Below are positions 44,395-53,494 of a stretch of DNA of 64,000 bases, one piece after another (position 1 is the stretch's first letter; the number at the start of each line of letters is the position of its first letter). The translations under genes and the position numbers were made by a program. This DNA comes from Amycolatopsis oliviviridis (GTDB lineage: Bacteria > Actinomycetota > Actinomycetes > Mycobacteriales > Pseudonocardiaceae). The notes beneath the pieces are model-generated. The model made no database searches. It was not told where the DNA came from and saw nothing but the letters and a program-made list of their open reading frames with translations. The stretch covers positions 434,001 through 498,000 of the forward strand of contig NZ_BNAY01000002.1 in NCBI RefSeq assembly GCF_014654365.1, given 5' to 3'.

Positions 44395-44862
44395 TCAGGA
44401 GGACCAGCGGTTCGCGGTGAGCTTCAGACTCGGCACGTCGTCCATCGACATCATCGTTTCGTACAGCCGGTCGTACTGGGTCGACGCGGTCAGCCACACG
44501 CCGTCCACCCGCCGGTAGGTGTCCTCGTAGTACGCCGCGCCCTCGATCACCACCCGATGCTCGGGCACGATCACCTTGTCGCGCATCAGCCAGGTGCCCG
44601 TCGCGGTGTCGCCGTCGACGTCGATCTCCGGCTGCCCGGCGAAATGCACCGTGGTGACGCCGGGACCGACGGCGTTCCGGAAGAACCCGATGATCGCCTC
44701 ACGTCCTTCGAAGTTCAGAGGTTCGCCGTAGGACGGCGTGCCGAAGCGCGCGTGCGCGTCGGCCGTCAGGGTCCCAGGCATCTCGTCCCACAGCTTGAGG
44801 TCGAGGCACCGGAGGTAGCGGGCTTTGAGGCGACGGATCTCTTCGAGCGCGACCAGGTCCAT
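44395..44862 (-). CDS. NTF2/SnoaL-like protein
   Basis: Protein of 155 residues with a cone-shaped NTF2-like fold: MDLVALEEIRRLKARYLRCL, then WDEMPGTLTADAHARFG and ATGTWLMRDKVIV, close to SnoaL_4 proteins that bind or isomerise polyketide or steroid-like molecules. No catalytic residue can be fixed. The ATG at 44862 has AGGAGG 11 bases away, a little far; GTG 44895 is an alternative. It sits between iclR (convergent) and cysD (divergent). Confidence 0.78.
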   Translation of the reverse strand: MDLVALEEIRRLKARYLRCLDLKLWDEMPGTLTADAHARFGTPSYGEPLNFEGREAIIGFFRNAVGPGVTTVHFAGQPEIDVDGDTATGTWLMRDKVIVPEHRVVIEGAAYYEDTYRRVDGVWLTASTQYDRLYETMMSMDDVPSLKLTANRWSS

Positions 44863-44883
44863 GCCGACAGCGTCCTCCTCCCC

Positions 44884-44913
44884 TTGACCAAGCACAAGAA
44901 CCTGTTCTACTTT
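44884..44913 (+). promoter_or_regulatory. cysD promoter with embedded AGAAC-N2-GTTCT palindrome
   Basis: TTGACC (44884-44889), 18-base spacer, TACTTT (44908-44913). Inside the spacer and reaching the -10 box is AAGAACCTGTTCTA (44896-44909), with the 12-base palindrome AGAACCTGTTCT at 44897-44908, the same core as at 43470-43481. A repressor here would block the polymerase. Confidence 0.6.
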
Positions 44914-44939
44914 TCTGATCTCGAACCACGGAGGTCACG

Positions 44940-45848
44940 ATGGCGCCGCCGACCTACGAGCTCACCCATCTCGAAGCACTCGAAGCCGAAGCCGTGCACA
45001 TCTTCCGCGAGGTCGCGGCGACCTTCGAACGACCGGTGCTGCTGTTCTCCGGCGGCAAGGACTCGATGGTGATGCTCCACGTGGCGGCCAAGGCGTTCTG
45101 GCCGTCACCACCGCCGTTCCCGGTGATGCACATCGACACCGGGCACAACTTCGACGAGGTGATCGAGTTCCGGGACCGCACGGTCGACAGGTACGGGCTC
45201 CGGCTCGTCGTCACCAGCGTCCAGGACGACATCGACTCGGGCCGGGTCGTCGAAGACCCGAAGGCGGGCCGCAACCGTCTCCAGACCGCCGCCCTGCTGC
45301 GCGGGATCCGCGAGCATTCCTTCGACGCCGTCTTCGGCGGAGCCCGGCGCGACGAGGAGAAAGCCCGCGCCAAGGAGCGCGTGTTCAGCTTCCGCGACGA
45401 GTTCGGCCAATGGGATCCGCGCGATCAGCGGCCGGAACTCTGGGATCTCTACAACGGCAGGCATCGCAAAGGCGAGCACATCCGCGTCTTCCCGCTGTCG
45501 AACTGGACCGAACTCGACATCTGGCAGTACATCGAGACCGAGGGCGTCGACCTGCCGTCGATCTACTACTCGCATCGGCGCCCGGTCGTCCAGCGGGACG
45601 GGATGCTGCTCGCGCACACCCGTTTCCTCACCTTGGGTGAAGGCGAAAGTCCTTACGAGGCAACGGTTCGCTTCCGCACCGTCGGCGACGCGACCTGCAC
45701 CGGCTGCGTCGAGTCGACGGCGGCGTCGGCGGGAGAAGTGGTCGCCGAGGTAGCGGTCAGCAGGCTGACCGAACGCGGCGCCACCCGCGCCGACGACCGG
45801 ATCTCCGAGACGGGCATGGAAGACCGGAAGAAGGAAGGCTACTTCTGA
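44940..45848 (+). CDS. cysD: Sulfate adenylyltransferase subunit 2
   Basis: ATP sulfurylase small subunit, 302 residues, PP-loop fold: makes adenosine phosphosulfate (APS) from ATP and sulfate with CysN. The PP-loop SGGKDS is at residues 37-42; [20 protein letters not shown] and [13 protein letters not shown] are strongly conserved CysD segments. It starts after CGGAGGTC and its TGA overlaps the cysN start. No cysH, sulfite reductase or sulfate-permease gene is adjacent, so the copy is not embedded in an assimilation operon. That fits PAPS supply for sulfotransferases rather than cysteine synthesis (inference). Confidence 0.96.
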   Translation: MAPPTYELTHLEALEAEAVHIFREVAATFERPVLLFSGGKDSMVMLHVAAKAFWPSPPPFPVMHIDTGHNFDEVIEFRDRTVDRYGLRLVVTSVQDDIDSGRVVEDPKAGRNRLQTAALLRGIREHSFDAVFGGARRDEEKARAKERVFSFRDEFGQWDPRDQRPELWDLYNGRHRKGEHIRVFPLSNWTELDIWQYIETEGVDLPSIYYSHRRPVVQRDGMLLAHTRFLTLGEGESPYEATVRFRTVGDATCTGCVESTAASAGEVVAEVAVSRLTERGATRADDRISETGMEDRKKEGYF

Positions 45849-47677
45849 TGGGCGCTTCACAGCTGGTCCGCCTCGCGACCGCGGGCAGCGTCGACGACGG
45901 GAAGTCGACCCTCATCGGCCGTCTGCTGTTCGATTCGAAGACGGTGTTCACCGATCAGCTCGAAGCCGTCGAACGCGCCAGCCGCGACCGCGGCGAGGCG
46001 TATCCGAACCTCGCGCTGCTGACCGACGGCCTGCGCGCCGAACGGGAACAAGGCATCACGATCGACGTCGCCCACCGGTACTTCGCGACGCCGCGCCGGA
46101 AGTTCATCATCGCCGACACGCCGGGACACGTGCAGTACACCCGGAACATGGTCACCGGGGCGTCCACGGCGGATCTCGCGCTGATCCTGATCGACGCCCG
46201 CAAAGGCGTGCTCGAACAGTCGCGGCGGCACGCGTTCCTGGCGAGCCTGCTGGGAATCCCGCATCTGGTGTTGTGCGTCAACAAGATGGACCTGGTCGAC
46301 TGGTCGCAGGAGCGCTTCGAAGAGATCCGTGAGGACTTCCGGCGCTTCGCCATGAAACTCCAGGTGCACGACCTGACCTTCGTGCCGATGTCGGCACTGC
46401 ACGGCGACAACGTCGTGCACCGGGGCGCCAGTATGCCTTGGTACGAAGGGACTTCCCTGCTGCATCACCTCGAACAGGTGCACGTGGCCTCGGATCGCAA
46501 TCTCATCGACGCGCGATTCCCGGTGCAGTACGTGATCCGGGAGCACAGCCGGGACTTCCGCGGGTACGCGGGCACCGTCGCGGGCGGGGTGTTCAAACCC
46601 GGCGACGAGGTCGCCGTGCTGCCGTCCGGCTTCACCACGACGGTGCGCGCGATCTGGGGGCCGGGCGGCACCACGGTCACCGAAGCCTTCGCGTCGCAGG
46701 CCGTCACGATCGAACTCGCCGACGAACTCGACCTCGGGCGCGGCGATCTGATCTGCCGCCCCGGCAATCGACCGCACACGAGCCGGGACGTCGACGCGAT
46801 GGTCTGCTGGTTCTCCGAACAAGGGACCTTGAAGCCCGGGAACAACTACGTCGTCCGGCACACCACCCGGGAGACCAAGGCCGAGATCCGCGACCTCGAC
46901 TACCGGCTCGACGTCACCAGCCTGCACCGCGACGAGACCGCGAAGTCTCTGTCCCTCAACGAGATCGGTCGGATCCGGCTGCGCGCACGGCAGCCGCTGC
47001 TGTTCGATCCCTACCGCCGCAACCGGTCCACCGGCGGATTCCTCCTCATCGACGAACACTCCGGGGCGACGGTCGCGGCGGGCATGATCACCGGCCCGAG
47101 CGTGACGGCGTCGAACGTCGTCTGGCACACCGCCGCGGTCACCAGGTCGGAACGCCCGACGCGCGGGCTCACCGTCTGGCTCACCGGGCTTTCCGCGTCC
47201 GGGAAATCGAGCGTGGCCGTGGAACTGGAGCGGCGGCTCGTCGCGTCCGGCAGGCCCGCGTATCTGTTGGACGGCGACAATCTCCGGCACGGGCTGAACG
47301 GGAACCTCGGTTTCAGCCCGGCCGATCGTGCCGAGAACGTCCGGCGTGTCACCGAGGTCGCGAAGCTGTTCGCCGACGCCGGCGTGGTGTCGGTGGTCTC
47401 GCTGATCAGCCCGTACCAGGCCGACCGCGAACTCGCCCGCGCCGCACATGAGGCGGCCGGGCTGCCGTTTCTCGAAATCTTCGTCGACACCCCGCTCGAA
47501 GTCTGCGAAGACCGCGACCCCAAGGGGATGTACGCGAAGGCGAGGGCGGGCGAGATCAGCGGCTTCACCGGGGTGGACGCTCCCTACGAGCGCCCGGAGA
47601 ACCCGGATCTGGTGCTGCGCCCGGACGACGGGGACCCCGCCGCGATGGCCGCGCTGATCCTCGCCGCGCTGGAATAG
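45848..47677 (+). CDS. cysNC: Bifunctional sulfate adenylyltransferase subunit 1/adenylylsulfate kinase
   Basis: Fusion of 609 residues. N-terminal EF-Tu-like GTPase (about 1-430): P-loop [10 protein letters not shown] (13-22), [12 protein letters not shown] and NKMDLVDW; it drives APS formation with CysD. The C-terminal APS kinase (about 440-609) has P-loop GLSASGKSS (about 446-454), [10 protein letters not shown] and [16 protein letters not shown], and phosphorylates APS to PAPS. The ATG shares one base with the cysD stop (TGATG), so translation is coupled. Fused CysNC is common in actinobacteria. Product PAPS can feed the sulfotransferase at 40247. Confidence 0.96.
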   Translation: MGASQLVRLATAGSVDDGKSTLIGRLLFDSKTVFTDQLEAVERASRDRGEAYPNLALLTDGLRAEREQGITIDVAHRYFATPRRKFIIADTPGHVQYTRNMVTGASTADLALILIDARKGVLEQSRRHAFLASLLGIPHLVLCVNKMDLVDWSQERFEEIREDFRRFAMKLQVHDLTFVPMSALHGDNVVHRGASMPWYEGTSLLHHLEQVHVASDRNLIDARFPVQYVIREHSRDFRGYAGTVAGGVFKPGDEVAVLPSGFTTTVRAIWGPGGTTVTEAFASQAVTIELADELDLGRGDLICRPGNRPHTSRDVDAMVCWFSEQGTLKPGNNYVVRHTTRETKAEIRDLDYRLDVTSLHRDETAKSLSLNEIGRIRLRARQPLLFDPYRRNRSTGGFLLIDEHSGATVAAGMITGPSVTASNVVWHTAAVTRSERPTRGLTVWLTGLSASGKSSVAVELERRLVASGRPAYLLDGDNLRHGLNGNLGFSPADRAENVRRVTEVAKLFADAGVVSVVSLISPYQADRELARAAHEAAGLPFLEIFVDTPLEVCEDRDPKGMYAKARAGEISGFTGVDAPYERPENPDLVLRPDDGDPAAMAALILAALE

Positions 47678-47754
47678 CTGAAGGACGCTTTCCCCGCATC
47701 CGATGCGGGTAAAGCGCCCTTCGCCTCGTCCTATGCGGGTAAAGCGTCCTTCAG
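47678..47754. repeat. Hairpin with one left arm and two alternative right arms
   Basis: Left arm CTGAAGGACGCTTT...CCCGCAT (47678-47699). Two right-arm copies, ATGCGGGTAAAGCGCCCTTC (47703-47722) and ATGCGGGTAAAGCGTCCTTC (47733-47752), can each pair with it; the second is the better match. Directly follows the cysNC stop and overlaps the end of the convergent response regulator gene. Confidence 0.6.
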
Positions 47755-48404
47755 CCCGCCGGCGTGACGAATCCGGTGTCGTAGGCCTTGATCACCGCTT
47801 GCGTCCGGTCCCTCGCACCGAGTTTCGCGAGGATGTTCCCGACATGTGTCTTCACCGTCTGCACACCGAGGTAGAGCTCACCCGCGATCTCCACATTGGA
47901 CAGTCCCGCCGCCATCAGCCGCAGCACCTCGCGCTCGCGTTCAGTGAGCCCGGCGTCGGCGAGACCGTCCTGCGGGCGCCGATGGGCCTGCTGCGCGGCC
48001 AGCCGCCGGATCGCGGCCGGGAACAGCAGGGACTCCCCCGCCGCCACCGTCCGGATCGCCGCGACGATCTCCTCGGGCCTGGCCCGCTTCAGCAGGAAAC
48101 CGCTCGCACCGGCGAGCAGGGCGTCGTAGACGTAGTCGTCGTTCTCGAAGGTGGTCACCACGATCACCTTCGGCGGATTGGCAAGAGTGGACATCAGATG
48201 TGCGGTCGCCCTGATCCCGTCGACCGAGGGCATCCGGACGTCCATCAGCACGACGTCGGGCCGGAATCGCGAGACCAGGCCCGGTACCTCCGCACCGTCG
48301 GCGGCCTCGCCCACGACCTCCAGGTCGGGTTCGGAGGCGACGATCGCCCGCAGCCCCGCCCGGATGAGCTGTTCGTCGTCGACCAGCAGCACCCCGATGC
48401 TCAT
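47751..48404 (-). CDS. Two-component response regulator, NarL/LuxR type
   Basis: Regulator of 217 residues. Receiver domain (1-120) with acidic pocket LVDDEQ, phosphoacceptor Asp55 in VVLMDVRMPS and Lys in LLKRARPEE; C-terminal LuxR-type HTH (about 150-210, LTEREREVLRLMAAGLSNVE ... VQTVKTHVGN). Start ATG 48404 overlaps the stop of the histidine kinase gene (ATGA), so kinase and regulator are translated together. The target genes are not apparent. Confidence 0.94.
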   Translation of the reverse strand: MSIGVLLVDDEQLIRAGLRAIVASEPDLEVVGEAADGAEVPGLVSRFRPDVVLMDVRMPSVDGIRATAHLMSTLANPPKVIVVTTFENDDYVYDALLAGASGFLLKRARPEEIVAAIRTVAAGESLLFPAAIRRLAAQQAHRRPQDGLADAGLTEREREVLRLMAAGLSNVEIAGELYLGVQTVKTHVGNILAKLGARDRTQAVIKAYDTGFVTPAG

Positions 48405-49630
48405 CGCCGTTTCCCCCATGGCACCGCCACCTCGACCTTCCAGCATCCGTCCGCGCGGCCCGCGGTGATCGTGCCCCCGAGCACTTCCACCCGTTCCGTC
48501 ATTCCCTCGAGCCCCCGGCCGCCCCCGTCCCGTGACGGCGCCGCGGCGCCGAGCGGGTTGGTCACCCGTAACCGCAGCAGCTCCGCTTCGGCGTCGACGA
48601 GCACCGTCACCGGCACCTTACCGGCGTGCCGCAGCGCGTTCGTCAGGCATTCCTGCAAGATCCGGTACGCCTCACGGGAGACGACCGGCGGCACCGACGC
48701 CGGGGCTCCCCGCACCTCCGCCGTCACCTCGGCGCCCGCCAGCCGCGTGGCCTCGACCAGCGCGGACAGCTCCGTCAGTCCCGATTGCGGCGCCCGCGAC
48801 GACGCCTCCTCGCGCAGCAGGCCAAGCACGTGGTCGAGGTCGTCCAGCGCGGCCCGGGCCGAATCCTCGATCGCGGTGAGCGCCTGTTCGGTGAACTCCG
48901 GATCCGACCGCAGGGTCCGGCGCGCGGCCCCGGCCTGGATGGTCACGACGCTCAGCGCGTGGCCGACCGAGTCGTGCAGTTCCCGCGCGAGCCGGTTGCG
49001 TTCGGCGAGTTGTTCGGTGCGCTTCTCCAGCTGGGCGATCCGCTCGGCGGCCGAGATCCCCAGCAGGCTCTTGGCACAGCGGGTCAGCACCGCGCCCGCC
49101 GCCCAGACGACGTACACCAGCGCGACGAGGCCGACCAGGAGCGCCAGCGGGATCCAGGCGCTGGCCCAGCCCTTCGGCACCACGATCGGGTCCTCTGTGG
49201 ACAGCGCGATCCGGCCGGTGAACGGCGCCGCGACCGAGAAGCCGAAGGCGACCGGGACGAGCAGGCTCACCAGGCTGACGACGCAACCGGTTCCCACGTG
49301 CAGCAGGAACATCGCGCTCGACCGCAGCCGGACGGGCCAGCTCCCCGCGGGCCCGAACGTCACCCCTGGCACCGGATCGTCCAGCAGTTCCCGCACGGCC
49401 GCTCCTTCGAGCACCCGGACCGCGGGGAGGAACGACGACGCGATGATCACCAGGACGAGGACGATCATCCCGATGACGATCCCGCGCCCCAGCGTCACGA
49501 CGAGGGGCAGCAGCGACGGCACCACGATGGCGGCGAAGAGCAGATACGGCACGCTGAGGGCACCACCGAGGATGAAGTACACCCATCGCCGGTAGGTCGC
49601 CCGGTCCACGAGCGGGCCGAAAAGTCGCAT
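48401..49630 (-). CDS. Sensor histidine kinase (NarX/DesK-like)
   Basis: Membrane kinase of 409 residues. About five transmembrane helices in 18-185, then HisKA_3 dimerisation domain with His219 in RNRLARELHDSVGHALSVV, and a HATPase_c domain (N box ILQECLTNALRHA, G box GRGLEGMTER). It phosphorylates the response regulator encoded next. The stimulus is unknown; the membrane-embedded sensor with a small extracellular part resembles DesK-type kinases that sense envelope state. Its ORF starts at ATG 49630 with a weak RBS. Confidence 0.93.
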   Translation of the reverse strand: MRLFGPLVDRATYRRWVYFILGGALSVPYLLFAAIVVPSLLPLVVTLGRGIVIGMIVLVLVIIASSFLPAVRVLEGAAVRELLDDPVPGVTFGPAGSWPVRLRSSAMFLLHVGTGCVVSLVSLLVPVAFGFSVAAPFTGRIALSTEDPIVVPKGWASAWIPLALLVGLVALVYVVWAAGAVLTRCAKSLLGISAAERIAQLEKRTEQLAERNRLARELHDSVGHALSVVTIQAGAARRTLRSDPEFTEQALTAIEDSARAALDDLDHVLGLLREEASSRAPQSGLTELSALVEATRLAGAEVTAEVRGAPASVPPVVSREAYRILQECLTNALRHAGKVPVTVLVDAEAELLRLRVTNPLGAAAPSRDGGGRGLEGMTERVEVLGGTITAGRADGCWKVEVAVPWGKRR

Positions 49631-49639
49631 GCGCTCTTT

Positions 49640-50209
49640 CTAGCGCGTGCCGGCTTCGCGCGGATCCCTCATCAGTATCTCCGCGATCTCCCTCGCGAGC
49701 GTGACCCGGTGCGAGTCACCGTCGATGCCGGTGTGCGCGACGGCGCCTTCCAGCAGGAGGAAGAGTTGCTCCGCGAGCCGCTCGGGATCGGCCGCGCCCG
49801 GGGCGTCCTCGCGGAGGAGTTCGGCGAACTTCGCCCGGACCGCCTCCTTGTGCCGCCGGATCACGTCGAGCCCGGGATGCCCGGCGGGCAGCTCGGCGGC
49901 CGCGTTGAGGAACGCGCAACCCCGGTCGCTGCCGAGCCGGGGATGGTCGACGTAGGCGTCGAAGACCACGAGCGCCCGGGGCTTGTCGGCCTCGGCCAGC
50001 CGCTCTTCGAGGTACGCCCACCAAACGTCGTGCCGGCGTCGGAGGTACTCGAGCGTGAGCTCCGTCTTCGAGCCGAAGCACGCGTACAGCGTCTTTTTCG
50101 TGACACCGGCGGCCTCGGCCACGGCGGCGACACCCACCGCGTTCAGGCCCTCCCGGTAGAAGAGCTCGGTCGCGGCCGCCAGGACACGCTCGCCGGCTGG
50201 AGTCAGCAT
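49640..50209 (-). CDS. TetR family transcriptional regulator
   Basis: Protein of 189 residues. HTH at about 10-55: AATELFYREGLNAVGVAAV, EAAGVTKKTLYACFGSKTEL with recognition helix VTKKTLYACF; C-terminal TetR_C helices (about 60-185) with DHPRLGSDRGCAFLNAAAEL. The ATG at 50209 sits 6 bases after TATAGT, so the mRNA may be leaderless. It shares the two ACCGATCGGT palindromes with the divergent MFS gene, which it most likely represses. Confidence 0.9.
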   Translation of the reverse strand: MLTPAGERVLAAATELFYREGLNAVGVAAVAEAAGVTKKTLYACFGSKTELTLEYLRRRHDVWWAYLEERLAEADKPRALVVFDAYVDHPRLGSDRGCAFLNAAAELPAGHPGLDVIRRHKEAVRAKFAELLREDAPGAADPERLAEQLFLLLEGAVAHTGIDGDSHRVTLAREIAEILMRDPREAGTR

Positions 50210-50218
50210 GCCTCGACT

Positions 50219-50282
50219 ATACCGATCGGTTGACCTGAGCGCGAAATGCAGGAACACTCCCTAGGTATACCGATCGGTATAC
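50219..50282. promoter_or_regulatory. Two ACCGATCGGT palindromes between tetR and MFS gene
   Basis: ACCGATCGGT at 50221-50230 next to the tetR -10 TATAGT, and GTATACCGATCGGTATAC (50265-50282), an 18-bp perfect palindrome 17 bases before the MFS start. Spacing between centres is about 48 bp. Confidence 0.75.
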
Positions 50283-50298
50283 GCATGGAGGCGCGCTG

Positions 50299-51516
50299 AT
50301 GGTTTCTTCGTACAAACGCGAGCTGACGCTGACCGCGGCCGGGTTGTCGCTGATCGCGGTCACCTACGGACTCGCGAGGTACGCCTACGGGCTCTTCGCA
50401 CCGACCCTCCGGACGGAATTCGACCTCGACGGCGGCACGCTCGGCGCCATCGCGGCGGGAAGTTACGTCGCGTACTGCCTGGCCGTCGTCGCTTCGACCG
50501 CCGTCACCACCCGCTGGGGTGCGCGGACGGGCGCGCTCGCCGCCGGGACGGCCGCCACCGCGGGAACCGCGCTGATCGCGGCCGCGCCGAACGCCGCCGT
50601 CCTCGCGCTCGGCGTCGTCCTCGCCGGGGCCAGCACCGGGCTGGCGTCCCCTTCGCTCGCGGACGCGGTCTCCCGCGTCGTCCGGGTGACCCGCCGCGAC
50701 CGCGCCCAGTCCGTGGTGAACGCCGGGACCGGACTCGGTGTGCTGATCTCGGGCCCGGTCTCGCTGCTCGCGATCGGCGACTGGCGGCTGGCCTGGTGGG
50801 CTTTCGCCGCCGCCTCCGCGCTGGTGACCCTGTGGATCGCGCGGATCGTGCCGCCGGTCAAGGAGGACCGTGCGCGCGGCCTGCCGGCACCGCTGTTCCC
50901 GCCGGCCACCGGACGGCTGCTGCCCGCCGCCGCGACCCTCGGCCTGGCCAGCGCGGCGATCTGGACGTTCGGCCGGGACATCGCGGTGAGCGTCGGCGGG
51001 CTCGGCGAAACGGAGTCGACGGTGGTGTGGATCGTCCTCGGCGCGGTCGGCCTGGCCGGGGCGTTCACCGCCGAGCTGACCTCGCGGGCGGGACTGCGCC
51101 GCGCGTGGTCGGCGGGGATGGTTTTGTTCGCCCTCGCCACGGCGCTCTTCGCCCTCGCCACCCGGTCGTTCCCCGCGCTCGTCGTCGCGGCGGCACTGTT
51201 CGGAGCCGTCTACATCGGACTGACCGGCGTGCTGATCCTCTGGGGCACCAGGGCTTATCCGACGGCACCCGCGTTCGGTGTCGGCGTGGCCTTCCTGATG
51301 CTGGCGCTCGGCCAAGCCGCGGGCGCACCGCTCATCGGCCTGCTCGGCGACCTGATCGACCTTCGCGCCGGCTTCCTCGTCGCCGCGGCGACGGCCGTCC
51401 TCGGTGTCCTGTTCGCGCCCAAGGAAGCGACCACTACCTACAACTTCGGGGTCCGTTCCCTCTCGAGGGTGAGTACCGTCCCGCCGGAGCGGGAATCCCG
51501 CGCGGGCTGCGCGTGA
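50299..51516 (+). CDS. Major facilitator superfamily transporter (YbfB/YjiJ-like)
   Basis: Integral membrane transporter of 405 residues with about 12 transmembrane helices. Starts MVSSYKRELTLTAAGLSLIA; motif-A-like loops RWGARTGAL and VTRRDRAQSVV. Probable proton-coupled exporter for small toxic or metabolic molecules; TetR control fits an inducible efflux pump. RBS GGAGG lies 7 bases before ATG 50299. The C-terminal tail after the last helix (about 375-405) is polar and poorly conserved in appearance. Confidence 0.9.
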   Translation: MVSSYKRELTLTAAGLSLIAVTYGLARYAYGLFAPTLRTEFDLDGGTLGAIAAGSYVAYCLAVVASTAVTTRWGARTGALAAGTAATAGTALIAAAPNAAVLALGVVLAGASTGLASPSLADAVSRVVRVTRRDRAQSVVNAGTGLGVLISGPVSLLAIGDWRLAWWAFAAASALVTLWIARIVPPVKEDRARGLPAPLFPPATGRLLPAAATLGLASAAIWTFGRDIAVSVGGLGETESTVVWIVLGAVGLAGAFTAELTSRAGLRRAWSAGMVLFALATALFALATRSFPALVVAAALFGAVYIGLTGVLILWGTRAYPTAPAFGVGVAFLMLALGQAAGAPLIGLLGDLIDLRAGFLVAAATAVLGVLFAPKEATTTYNFGVRSLSRVSTVPPERESRAGCA

Positions 51517-51529
51517 TGTCCTCATCGGC

Positions 51530-53494
51530 ATGAACCTGCTGCTCGGCCTGCTCACCTTGCCTGTCTACGCGCTGATGCTGTGGCCGCTCGTGGTCGCCGC
51601 CCGCCGCGTACTGGGCGTCCGGATCGGCGTGATCCGCGCGTTCTGCGCCGCCGGCTTCGGCTGGCTGGTCGCGGGCGGCATCCTCAGCGCGTTCCCCCGG
51701 CCGTTGTACACGGGCGGCGCCGTCGCCGGGCTGATCGTCCCGGTGGCGGGCGGCGCGTTCCTGGCGACGCTGATCTTCCTGTTCGTCGCGGAGTTCGCCC
51801 TGCCGTCCGGCTCGGGGCTCGGGCTGATCGGCAGGATCCGGTCGCTGCGCCGCCGCGTTGCCCGGACACGGCGGTACTCGCAGATCACCCGCATCGCGAT
51901 CAAGCACGGCCTCGGCCGGTACCTCACCGGCCGCCGCGAACCCGGCCTCGCCCAGGTCCGGCACGCCAAACTGGCGCGGTCGCTGCGACGCGCGCTGGAA
52001 GAGGGCGGCGTGACGTTCGTGAAACTCGGGCAACTGCTCTCGACACGGTCCGATCTGCTCCCGCCGGTGTTCATCGACGAACTGAGCAAACTCCAGGACC
52101 AGGTCGCCTTCGCCGACGCGGACGAGATCGCGACCGTGCTCAAGGAAGAACTCGGCGGCGATCCGGACGAGATCTTCGCCGAGTTCGATCCGGAGCCGAT
52201 CGCGGCGGCGTCGATCGCGCAGGTCTACCGGGCGAAGCTGCGCGGCGGGCAGGACGTCGTCGTCAAGGTGCAGCGGCCCGGTGTGCAGGCCCTGGTCGAC
52301 CGGGATCTCGACATCGTCCGCCGGGTCGCGGCCGCGCTGGACCAGCGCGCGGACTGGGCGCGCTCGCTCGGCGTCGTCGACCTCGCCGAGGGCTTCGCCG
52401 ACGCACTGGTCGAGGAACTCGATTTCCGCACCGAGGCCAGGAACATCGAAGCGGTCGCCGCGGCCTACCCCGGCACCGAGGTCGCGCTCCCGACCGTCCA
52501 CAAGGAACTGTCCACCGAACGCGTCCTGGTGATGCGGCGCCTCGACGGCAAACCGCTGGCCGCCGCCAAGGAGCAGGTCCCGGTCGCGGAACGGGCGAAC
52601 CTCGCGCGCTCGATGCTGCGCTGCGTGCTCGGCCAGGTGATGGGCAGCGGCGTCTTCCACGCCGACCCGCATCCCGGCAACGTCCTGCTGCTCGCCGACG
52701 GCAGGCTGGGCCTGCTCGACTTCGGCTCCGTCGGACGGCTCGACTCGGGTCTGCGCGGCGGGCTGCAGAACCTCATCCTCGCCCTCGACCGCGGCGACCC
52801 GGCCGCGTTGCGCGACGGCCTGCTGGAGATCGTCGACCAGCCGGACGAGATCGAGGAACGGCGGCTGGAGCGGGCACTGGGTTCCTTGGTGGCCAAGCAC
52901 TTCAACCACGGCCAGGCCCCGGATCTGGACATGTTCACCGACCTGTTCCGGGTGATCGCCGACTTCCGGCTCAGTGTGCCCCCGCCGATCGCCGCGGTGT
53001 TCCGCGCACTGGCCACTTTGGAGGGAACGCTGGCCGCGCTGGCGCCGGGATTCAACATCGTCGTCGAATCCCGCGCCTACGCCGCCGAGCAGGTGGGTGC
53101 CGGGTTGCGCCCGGAATCGCTGCGCTCCACGGCCACCAACGAACTGCTGGCGCTCCTGCCGGTGCTGCGCCGCCTCCCCCGCCGCGTCGACCGGATCGGC
53201 AACGCGCTGGAGCAGGGCAGGCTTTCGGTCAACGTCCGGCTGTTCTCCGACGAACGCGACCGCGACGTGGTGACCGGACTGGTGCACGAGGTCCTGCTGG
53301 CGTTCGTCGGCGCGGCCACCGGGCTGATGGCGGTGCTGCTGCTGGGCAGCGCGACCGGCCCGGAGGCCATGCCGGGTGTCACGCTGCACCAGATGTTCGG
53401 CTACAACCTGCTGGTGGTCAGCGCGCTGGTGGGACTGCGGCTGCTTTTCGTCGTTTTCCGGCGGACCGGACAACGATCACGATCGTCCCGATGA
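51530..53494 (+). CDS. AarF/UbiB (ABC1) atypical kinase family protein
   Basis: Protein of 654 residues, N-terminal membrane part (about three helices, 5-95) and C-terminal helices (about 590-645) around a protein-kinase-like UbiB domain. Family motifs: FVKLGQLLSTRSDLLP (KxGQ), AAASIAQVYRAKLRGG, VVVKVQRPGV, HADPHPGNVLLL and LLDFGSVGRL (DFG-like). Members support quinone biosynthesis or lipid homeostasis as ATPases. In actinobacteria, which use menaquinone, the role is less clear. ATG 51530 begins 14 bases after the MFS stop, so it could be cotranscribed with it. Its 3' end overlaps the convergent signal-peptidase-like gene by 77 bases. Confidence 0.9.
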   Translation: MNLLLGLLTLPVYALMLWPLVVAARRVLGVRIGVIRAFCAAGFGWLVAGGILSAFPRPLYTGGAVAGLIVPVAGGAFLATLIFLFVAEFALPSGSGLGLIGRIRSLRRRVARTRRYSQITRIAIKHGLGRYLTGRREPGLAQVRHAKLARSLRRALEEGGVTFVKLGQLLSTRSDLLPPVFIDELSKLQDQVAFADADEIATVLKEELGGDPDEIFAEFDPEPIAAASIAQVYRAKLRGGQDVVVKVQRPGVQALVDRDLDIVRRVAAALDQRADWARSLGVVDLAEGFADALVEELDFRTEARNIEAVAAAYPGTEVALPTVHKELSTERVLVMRRLDGKPLAAAKEQVPVAERANLARSMLRCVLGQVMGSGVFHADPHPGNVLLLADGRLGLLDFGSVGRLDSGLRGGLQNLILALDRGDPAALRDGLLEIVDQPDEIEERRLERALGSLVAKHFNHGQAPDLDMFTDLFRVIADFRLSVPPPIAAVFRALATLEGTLAALAPGFNIVVESRAYAAEQVGAGLRPESLRSTATNELLALLPVLRRLPRRVDRIGNALEQGRLSVNVRLFSDERDRDVVTGLVHEVLLAFVGAATGLMAVLLLGSATGPEAMPGVTLHQMFGYNLLVVSALVGLRLLFVVFRRTGQRSRSSR

